Source of the DNA: Hyphomicrobiales bacterium
GTDB lineage: Bacteria > Pseudomonadota > Alphaproteobacteria > Rhizobiales > S144-23
Length of the DNA stretch: 9,053 nt
NCBI GenBank assembly: GCA_015494375.1
Contig: WGBL01000011.1
Coordinates: forward strand, 1-9,053
Reading direction: 5' to 3'
Below the pieces are notes generated by a model. That model ran no database searches and was not told the DNA's origin. It was given only the letters and a program-made list of their open reading frames with translations. Position numbers and translations under genes: made by a program. Positions 4,185 to 9,053 of this stretch are shown here, in pieces (the first letter of the stretch is position 1; each line of letters begins with the position of its first letter).

Positions 4185-5594
4185 TCAAGCGCCCTCCCGC
4201 GACCTCGATTCCTCCGCCGTCGTCTCTTGCGCCTCGGCCTCGTGCGCCATCGCCTCCATCGCCCGGCGCAGCCGCACCGGCTCTTGTGTCTCGTCGATCA
4301 TGACATCGCCCCAGCCGATGACCTCGCCCTTGGCGATTGCGCGTGTTGTCATGACACCGCTTGCAAGACCGATGGGCAGCGCCCCGATGGCGAGGCTTTC
4401 ACGCGCCGGCATGAGCCTGCCCCGCACCTTGTAGCCGCCCTCACCATCGAGCATCTCGCCCGCACCGATGTCGGCCTTGGCAACGGCGACGACGTCGGCC
4501 ACGAAGCGCTCCGATGTGCCAGTGGCCTCGCCGCGCAGCGCCGCCGAGAGAATCGAGATATTGAGCTCGAGCCCGATCAGATGATAGGGCCGCACAAGCG
4601 CACTGTAGCGCCCGCTTTGGTCGGTGACGAGGCCATATTGGCGAAAGCAGGCGCGGGTGTAGTTGTTGGGCGCCTCGAAAACCACAAAAACCCCCCAGCG
4701 CAGATGATCGGCAAGCTCGCGGCCCTCCACATCATGCGAGGAGACGACCTCGACAACACCCGGCGCCTCGAGAATGCCTCCCTCGCTCGCAGGCTTGAGC
4801 CGCTCGGCCAACTGGCCGCTGCCGCAAGGCACGAACGAAAGCCCGCCCTCGGGCACCGCCAGACCCGTGGCGTTGGCAATCGCCGCCATCTCGATGGCCG
4901 ACTTGGTGCCGTCGAGGAACGAATTGAACATCTGCGGGTTCATGCCCGCGGCCTCGGCTTCTTCCGGATCAAGGCCATAGTGCTGCCAGACGGTCTCGGG
5001 CGTCGAATCCTCATAGCCGGGCAGGTATTTCGTCCCTTTGCCAGCGGCAATGACATGAAACCCGCAGGCCCGGGCCCAGGAGACGAGCTCGATTACGAGC
5101 GCCGGCTGATCGCCGTAGGCCATGCTGTAAACGACACCCCGGGCGCGCGCCTCGCGGGCGAGCATGGGGCCTGCCAGGCAGTCGGCTTCGACATTGACCA
5201 TCACCACATGCCGGGCATGCGCGATCGCGGCGCGGGCGTGAGTCAGCCCTGCTGAGGGCACGCCCGTTGCCTCCACCACCACCTCGACATCGTCGCGGGC
5301 CGCGAGCTCGAGGCCGCTCTCGAGAAAATCGACGGCAGCGATTGCGTCGTCGCGCCAGCCGACATGGCGACAGGCCGCACGGGCGCGCTCTGGCGCAAGA
5401 TCGGCGATTGCAACGACGCGAATGGCCGGGCTCGTCGGTACCTGGCTCAGGAACATCGAGCCGAACTTGCCGGCCCCGATGAGGCCGACGCGCACGGGGC
5501 CCTGCACCTCGAGACGGCGCATTGCAAGCTCATGAATGTTGGCCGCAAAGCTCACCCCAAGCCGCTCCCCCAACTCGCTCACCTGCGATGTCAT
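4185..5594 (-). CDS. COG4091-type NAD(P)-dependent oxidoreductase with C-terminal SAF domain (homoserine-dehydrogenase-like)
   Basis: 469 residues from ATG 5594. VRVGLIGAGKFGSMF (residues 34–48) is the Rossmann nucleotide-binding loop (G39, G41, G44 region), VVVEATGVPSAG (140s in the longer form, about 106–116 here) belongs to the same fold, and KGTKYLPGYEDSTPETVWQHYGL (about 186–208) opens the catalytic domain of this family. AKADIGAGEMLD to VMTTRAIAKGEVI (about 372–425) is a SAF-like domain. I recall COG4091 (predicted homoserine dehydrogenase with SAF) as including the Brucella DRL enzyme, a second type of DXP reductoisomerase; whether this protein has that activity is unknown. The frame is open to ATG 5699 (504 aa), and ATG 5672 has TAAGG 3 nt upstream; I chose 5594 because family proteins begin about 25–35 residues before the Rossmann motif. 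Substrate is unassigned. Confidence 0.8.
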   Translation of the reverse strand: MTSQVSELGERLGVSFAANIHELAMRRLEVQGPVRVGLIGAGKFGSMFLSQVPTSPAIRVVAIADLAPERARAACRHVGWRDDAIAAVDFLESGLELAARDDVEVVVEATGVPSAGLTHARAAIAHARHVVMVNVEADCLAGPMLAREARARGVVYSMAYGDQPALVIELVSWARACGFHVIAAGKGTKYLPGYEDSTPETVWQHYGLDPEEAEAAGMNPQMFNSFLDGTKSAIEMAAIANATGLAVPEGGLSFVPCGSGQLAERLKPASEGGILEAPGVVEVVSSHDVEGRELADHLRWGVFVVFEAPNNYTRACFRQYGLVTDQSGRYSALVRPYHLIGLELNISILSAALRGEATGTSERFVADVVAVAKADIGAGEMLDGEGGYKVRGRLMPARESLAIGALPIGLASGVMTTRAIAKGEVIGWGDVMIDETQEPVRLRRAMEAMAHEAEAQETTAEESRSREGA

Positions 5595-5837
5595 CCTGCC
5601 GTCAATGGGCCGCCCCCAGATCCGGACGGCCTCGCCCTGGCGCCGATGCTGACACGTCGGCCCGGAACTCATCGGCCTTAACTCATAAACGCCACCCATC
5701 CTGCGCCGAACAAAGCAGTTTGATCAAGTCAGCCTCTTGTTGGGGCCTGATGTGCCAACCACATATGAATTGAGAACATAGACGAACATGAGCGTTGCGG
5801 CTTGGACGGCGGGCCTGGTGCGGAGCACCCCGGCGCG

Positions 5838-5856
5838 TTGGCGCGAGGGGCGCCAA
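5838..5856 (+). promoter_or_regulatory. 7-bp GC-rich hairpin in the leader of the LeuDH-like gene
   Basis: TTGGCGC (5838–5844) and GCGCCAA (5850–5856) are perfect complements around GAGGG. It lies 103 nt before the LeuDH start. It is followed by only three T's, so it is unlikely to be a full terminator. It may be an operator or a leader-RNA structure. Confidence 0.35.
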
Positions 5857-5947
5857 TTTGTCCGGCGAGGCCAGGTTTGCCGAAGTCATGGTGAGTGGGA
5901 GGAGACGAGCGGGCGGCTCGGACGGCTCGGGCGGGTGGCAAAGCCGG

Positions 5948-5954
5948 AAAGGAG
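5948..5954 (+). promoter_or_regulatory. Ribosome binding site setting the LeuDH-like start
   Basis: AAAGGAG precedes ATG 5960–5962 by 5 nt. It is a near-perfect Shine–Dalgarno and selects this ATG over the in-frame ATG at 5795. Confidence 0.75.
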
Positions 5955-5959
5955 CTGTC

Positions 5960-7219
5960 ATGAAAACTGCGCCCATTAAGGACACTGAGCCCATTAGCGA
6001 AAACGCACCCATCGAGAACACTGCGCCCACTGGCGAGTATGCGCCAAGGGGCGAGAATGCGCCCATCGATCCCGTTTTCCGCAACGAGAGCTTTGGCGAC
6101 CACGAGCAAGTGGTCTTTTGCAGCGACAAGACCAGCGGCCTTCGAGCGATCATTGCCATTCATGACACCCGCCTTGGCCCGGGACTCGGTGGAACCCGCA
6201 TGTGGGCCTATGATAGCGAAGGAGCGGCGCTTCGCGATGCCCTCAGGCTCTCTCACGCGATGACGCTCAAGAACGCCCTCGCCGGCCTCGCCCTCGGGGG
6301 CGCCAAGGCGGTGATCATGGCCAGCCCGCAGGCCATGCGGGGCGCCGCCCGAGAGGCGCTGCTCAAGGCCTATGCCCGGCATATCGAGCGGCTCGGCGGC
6401 TGGTTCATCACCGGCGAGGACGTCGGCACGAGCGTTGCCGACATGGATGTCATCGCTCGGGTCACCGAGCACGTCCGCGGCACATCGAAGGGCCGCGTCG
6501 GCGACCCCTCGCCCTTTACGGCCTATGGCGTCATGCGCGGCATCGAGGCCGCCTTGCGGCACAAGCTCGGAGCCCAGAGCCTTGAGGGCGCCACCATAGC
6601 CCTTCAGGGCCTCGGCCATGTCGGCATGGCGCTTGCCGGGCTCCTTCATGAGCGCGGCGCCCGGCTTGTCGTGGCCGACATTCGCACCGATCGCATTGCC
6701 GAGGCGCGCGAGCGCTTTAAGGCCCAAGTGGTGGCGCCCGAGAGTGCCCATGCGGTCGAGGCCGACCTTTTTGCGCCCTGTGCGCTCGGTGGGGTGCTCA
6801 ATGCCCGCTCAATCGCCGAGATCCGCGCCCCCATTGTGGCGGGGGCTGCGAACAATCAGCTCGAGACGCCCCAAGACGGGCATCGTCTCGCGGCGCGCGG
6901 CATCCTCTATGCCCCCGACTATGCCATCAATGCGGGCGGCGTGATCGCCATTGCCCACGACACCCCTGACTTCGACGAGAAGCGCCTCTATGGCCGTCTC
7001 GACGGCATTGCCGACACATTGGGCGAGATTTTTGCCCGTGCCGAGGAAAGCGGGCGCCCCACCTCCGAGATCGCCGACACCATGGCCACCGAGCGCCTGG
7101 CCGCGCGTGGCAAGGGCCAGCGGGGCGCAATGGCGCCAAGTGAAAGAGAAGAAGAAAAGCAAAGGCAAGTGCCGCCGGAGCTTTGGCAGTCGCGCGAATA
7201 TGACACTGCGGCCCACTGA
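5960..7219 (+). CDS. Leucine-dehydrogenase-like Glu/Leu/Phe/Val dehydrogenase
   Basis: 419-residue cytoplasmic NAD-dependent amino-acid dehydrogenase, predicted to deaminate branched-chain amino acids to 2-oxo acids and ammonia. After a repeat-bearing N-tail (residues 4–39), DHEQVVFC and LGPGLGGTRMW (72–82) match LeuDH. MTLKN (K104) and LGGAKAVI (K116) carry the two active-site lysines. ITGEDVGTSVADMDVI follows, then the nucleotide-binding loop GLGHVG (217–222) and AGAANNQL (294–301). Bacillus LeuDH is about 364 residues; the extra length is about 45 N-terminal residues and a short charged C-terminal tail. The start at ATG 5960 is set by AAAGGAG 5 nt upstream. The next gene, on the same strand, begins 188 nt downstream and handles acyl-CoA intermediates, compatible with branched-chain amino-acid catabolism. 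Leu versus Val, Ile or Phe preference cannot be decided here. Confidence 0.9.
   Translation: MKTAPIKDTEPISENAPIENTAPTGEYAPRGENAPIDPVFRNESFGDHEQVVFCSDKTSGLRAIIAIHDTRLGPGLGGTRMWAYDSEGAALRDALRLSHAMTLKNALAGLALGGAKAVIMASPQAMRGAAREALLKAYARHIERLGGWFITGEDVGTSVADMDVIARVTEHVRGTSKGRVGDPSPFTAYGVMRGIEAALRHKLGAQSLEGATIALQGLGHVGMALAGLLHERGARLVVADIRTDRIAEARERFKAQVVAPESAHAVEADLFAPCALGGVLNARSIAEIRAPIVAGAANNQLETPQDGHRLAARGILYAPDYAINAGGVIAIAHDTPDFDEKRLYGRLDGIADTLGEIFARAEESGRPTSEIADTMATERLAARGKGQRGAMAPSEREEEKQRQVPPELWQSREYDTAAH
5969..6076 (+). repeat. 18-bp tandem repeat encoding six APIxxN-like hexapeptides
   Basis: Six in-frame 18-nt units encode APIKDT, EPISEN, APIENT, APTGEY, APRGEN and APIDPV. Consensus DNA is close to GCGCCCATYRRCGARAAY. 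The units form residues 4–39 of the LeuDH-like protein, directly before the family homology. Proline-rich and acidic, the tail is probably disordered. Confidence 0.85.
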
Positions 7220-7223
7220 CAGC

Positions 7224-7345
7224 GCAATGCAAGAACGCCATTGCCGGGTAGAGAGCATTGTGGGGTCGGCGCGAGGGTGGTAGCGGATGGCAGCGGGTCG
7301 ATGCAAGCGAAGTAGCGGGGCGGCACCGGGCCAAGCCTGGGTGCC
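7224..7345 (+). promoter_or_regulatory. Structured gap after the LeuDH-like gene (two weak hairpins)
   Basis: The 188-nt gap (7220–7407) holds GCAATG (7224–7229) paired with CATTGC (7239–7244), and GGCACC-GGGC (7322–7331) paired with GCCT-G-GGTGCC (7335–7345, one bulged G, CAA loop). Neither has a T-run, so neither is called a terminator. The second lies about 60 nt before the downstream start and could belong to its 5' leader. Confidence 0.3.
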
Positions 7346-7393
7346 TGCGTGCTGCCGGCAAGCGCTGTGGCGACGGGGCGACGATTTGCAAGT

Positions 7394-7402
7394 GGGGAGG
7401 GG
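7394..7402 (+). promoter_or_regulatory. Ribosome binding site of the hydratase/dehydrogenase gene
   Basis: GGGGAGGGG, with GGAGG at 7396–7400, lies 7 nt before ATG 7408. It supports this start. Confidence 0.7.
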
Positions 7403-7407
7403 ACGCC

Positions 7408-9053
7408 ATGTCCGACAATGCCGAGATGCGCGCCAAGGTCCACGCCAAGGTCAATGTGGAGACGCGCGACGGCATTGCGCTCATCACCGTTGACAATCCA
7501 CCCGTCAATGCCCTCTCGCAGGAGGTGCGCGAGGGACTCGTTCATGCGATTGCGGTGGCGACTGGCGATCCTGGCGCAAGGGCCGTTGTGCTGGCGTGCG
7601 TGGGCCGCACCTTCATTGCCGGCGCCGACATCAAGGAGTTTGACGGCCCCCCGCTGCGCCCCTTCCTGAGCGACGTGGTGACGCTGTTTGAGGCATCGGA
7701 AAAACCGGTGGTGGCCGCCATCCATGGCACCGCACTCGGCGGCGGTTTTGAGCTCGCGCTCGGCTGCCACTATCGGGTGGCGCTCATGAGTGCGGCTGTC
7801 GGGCTCCCCGAGGTCACGCTTGGCATTCTGCCGGGGGCGGGCGGCACACAGCGCCTGCCGCGGCTCATTGCAGCCGAGGCGGCCACCGAGATGATCACCA
7901 GCGGCCGCCGTGTGCCGGCGCGGGAAGCACGCGATCTCGGCATCCTCGATGCGCTCTTTGCGGGTGATCGCGACACGCTCATTGCCGAGGCCAAGCGGTT
8001 TGCGCTCGAGAAGGCCGATGGGCCGCTGCCGCCGCCCCGGCTCTCCGAGCGCCCGGCCCGCGCGCCCCAAGAGGCGGACTTCTTTGCCCGCGAGCGAGCT
8101 CGGCTCGCGCAGAAATCACGCGGCCAACGCTCGCCGCTCATTTGCCTCAAGGCCATCGAGGTCGCCTGCACGAAGCCCTTTGCGGCGGGGATCGAGCGTG
8201 AGCGGGCGCTCTTTCTCGACGCCAAGCAGAGCGATGAGGCCGCCGCGCTCCGCCATGCCTTTTTCGCCGAGCGTGCGGTTCGCAGAGTGCCCGGCGTCGA
8301 TCGCACAACGCCCACAAAGGAGATTGCCCGCACGGCCGTCATTGGTGCCGGCACCATGGGCCGGGGCATTGCCATGGCGCTTGCCAATGCGGGCCTCGCC
8401 GTCACCCTCATCGAACGGGAAGAGGCCGCGCTCGAAGCCGCGCGTGAGACGATTGCCGCCACCTACGAGCGCGCCCGCGTAAAGGGCCGTATGAGCGAGG
8501 AAGAGGCCGAGGCTTGCCACGCGCGGATTACGCCATCGCTCGCGCTCGACGATGCGGCGGGCGCCGATCTCGTGATCGAGGCGGTGTTCGAGGACATGGC
8601 CGTCAAGAAGGAGGTCTTTCGCGTACTCGGCCCACTTGTCGGCCCCGAGACGCTGCTTGCCAGCAATACGAGCTATCTCGACATCGACCAGCTTGCCGCC
8701 ATGGTGGAGGCGCCTGGGCGGGTCCTCGGGCTCCATTTCTTCAGCCCCGCCCATGTCATGCGTCTCCTTGAAGTGGTCCGAGCTGCCAGAACCTCCAACG
8801 AGACTTTGGCCAGCGCCATGAAAATCGCCAGGCGGCTCGGGAAGGTGGCGGTGGTGGCCGGCAACAGCGATGGCTTTATCGGCAATCGGCTGCTCAACGC
8901 CTATCGCCGCCAGACCGACTATCTCATCGAAGACGGCGCGCTGCCCTGGGAGGTCGATGCCGCGCTCGAAGATTTCGGTTTTGCCATGGGGCCCTTCCGC
9001 GTCGCCGATCTTGCCGGCCTCGACATCGGCTGGGCCAACCGTAAGCGGTTGGC
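7408..9053 (+). CDS. FadB/FadJ-type enoyl-CoA hydratase / 3-hydroxyacyl-CoA dehydrogenase (3' truncated by window)
   Basis: The frame is open without a stop from ATG 7408 to the window edge, giving 548 codons; relatives are about 690–720 residues, so the C-terminal dehydrogenase domain is cut off. The N-terminal crotonase domain (about 15–200) has LGGGFELAL with E115 and GLPEVTLG with E135, the two acid/base glutamates spaced 20 apart as in FadB, so hydratase activity is expected. A linker follows, then the NAD-binding domain with G313-x-G315-x-x-G318 (VIGAGTMGRGIA). ASNTS (418–422) and LHFFSP with H443 and E455 match the catalytic Ser, His and Glu of 3-hydroxyacyl-CoA dehydrogenases; N486 and GNR (492–494) complete the site. 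It acts in beta-oxidation or in branched-chain acyl-CoA breakdown. It lies downstream of the LeuDH-like gene. Chain-length preference and isomerase activity are not predictable here. Confidence 0.93.
   Translation, partial: MSDNAEMRAKVHAKVNVETRDGIALITVDNPPVNALSQEVREGLVHAIAVATGDPGARAVVLACVGRTFIAGADIKEFDGPPLRPFLSDVVTLFEASEKPVVAAIHGTALGGGFELALGCHYRVALMSAAVGLPEVTLGILPGAGGTQRLPRLIAAEAATEMITSGRRVPAREARDLGILDALFAGDRDTLIAEAKRFALEKADGPLPPPRLSERPARAPQEADFFARERARLAQKSRGQRSPLICLKAIEVACTKPFAAGIERERALFLDAKQSDEAAALRHAFFAERAVRRVPGVDRTTPTKEIARTAVIGAGTMGRGIAMALANAGLAVTLIEREEAALEAARETIAATYERARVKGRMSEEEAEACHARITPSLALDDAAGADLVIEAVFEDMAVKKEVFRVLGPLVGPETLLASNTSYLDIDQLAAMVEAPGRVLGLHFFSPAHVMRLLEVVRAARTSNETLASAMKIARRLGKVAVVAGNSDGFIGNRLLNAYRRQTDYLIEDGALPWEVDAALEDFGFAMGPFRVADLAGLDIGWANRKRL

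Larger units (their letters stand above)
5595..5959. other. Divergent intergenic region between the SAF oxidoreductase and LeuDH-like gene
   Basis: If the reverse gene starts at 5594 the gap is 365 nt; with the longer start (5699) it is 260 nt. It should hold promoters for both directions. Seen are TTGATCAA (5720–5727), an imperfect inverted repeat GTTGG…CCAAC (5739–5755), a possible -35 TTGTTG (5737–5742) with ACATAT 18 nt later, and a strong hairpin (5838–5856). The frame of the forward gene is open back to an ATG at 5795, but that stretch is Arg/Gly-rich and lacks family similarity. Confidence 0.55.

Noticed and set aside
4185..4400. SAF domain as evidence of a CpaB-like Flp pilus assembly protein linked to the flp gene
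   Set aside because: CpaB also has a SAF domain, but here it is fused to an NAD(P)-binding oxidoreductase of COG4091 type, so no pilus link is implied.
3951..5255. Long forward open frame (434 codons) opposite the SAF oxidoreductase
   Set aside because: It mirrors conserved Rossmann and SAF regions, is rich in His/Arg, and has no recognisable domain.
5729..6751. Long reverse-strand open frame (340 codons) opposite the LeuDH-like gene
   Set aside because: It mirrors the conserved dehydrogenase; its apparent repeats (GAFS/GAVF-like) are just the complement of the 18-bp hexapeptide repeat.
6988..8070. Long reverse-strand open frame (360 codons) opposite the hydratase domain
   Set aside because: Antisense to the catalytic core of the enoyl-CoA hydratase; low-complexity composition typical of a shadow frame.
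1..9053. A defence, CRISPR, toxin–antitoxin or mobile-element system
   Set aside because: No cas-like, nuclease, helicase, reverse transcriptase, transposase, integrase or toxin/antitoxin pair is visible on either strand; only small repeats and an orphan hydrolase-like protein were found.

Overview
The window is about 9 kb of high-GC DNA that looks chromosomal and alphaproteobacterial, most likely Hyphomicrobiales (Rhizobiales). The main reasons are a DUF2865 protein, a family I associate with that order, an argJ–mutT neighbourhood, and GC-rich coding with G/C at third positions. I see no rRNA, tRNA, CRISPR array, insertion sequence, phage structural gene or recognisable defence system. No species can be named from the sequence alone.

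Layout, left to right. (1) Positions 3–485 hold the 3' end of argJ (arginine biosynthesis), forward strand. (2) Positions 486–969 are a non-coding stretch with three related copies of a palindromic intergenic repeat, one of them inverted, plus a small ATGCTC-rich element. (3) mutT (970–1392) is followed 61 nt later by a short Flp/type IVb pilin gene starting with GTG (1454–1714), forward. (4) The reverse-strand block 1664–5594 contains a small papain/C39-like putative cysteine hydrolase whose 3' end overlaps flp, a secreted DUF2865 protein, and a COG4091-type NAD(P)-dependent oxidoreductase with a C-terminal SAF domain. These three are separated by 249–469 nt gaps, so they are probably separate transcription units. 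(5) Forward-strand catabolic genes follow: a leucine-dehydrogenase-like Glu/Leu/Phe/Val dehydrogenase (5960–7219) with an unusual hexapeptide-repeat N-terminus, then a FadB/FadJ-type enoyl-CoA hydratase/3-hydroxyacyl-CoA dehydrogenase (7408 to the window edge) that is truncated by the window end.

How the genes may work together. ArgJ and MutT are housekeeping functions (ornithine/arginine synthesis; nucleotide-pool sanitation). The amino-acid dehydrogenase and the hydratase/dehydrogenase both fit catabolism: oxidative deamination of branched-chain amino acids gives 2-oxo acids that become acyl-CoAs, and the second enzyme handles enoyl-CoA and 3-hydroxyacyl-CoA intermediates. The link is inferred from adjacency only.

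The least understood genes are the reverse-strand trio. Nothing here proves a new system. The best leads are the LeuDH N-terminal 18-bp tandem repeat, the orphan Cys/His/Asp protein, the COG4091 oxidoreductase (possibly related to the type II DXP reductoisomerase DRL), and the intergenic repeat cluster.
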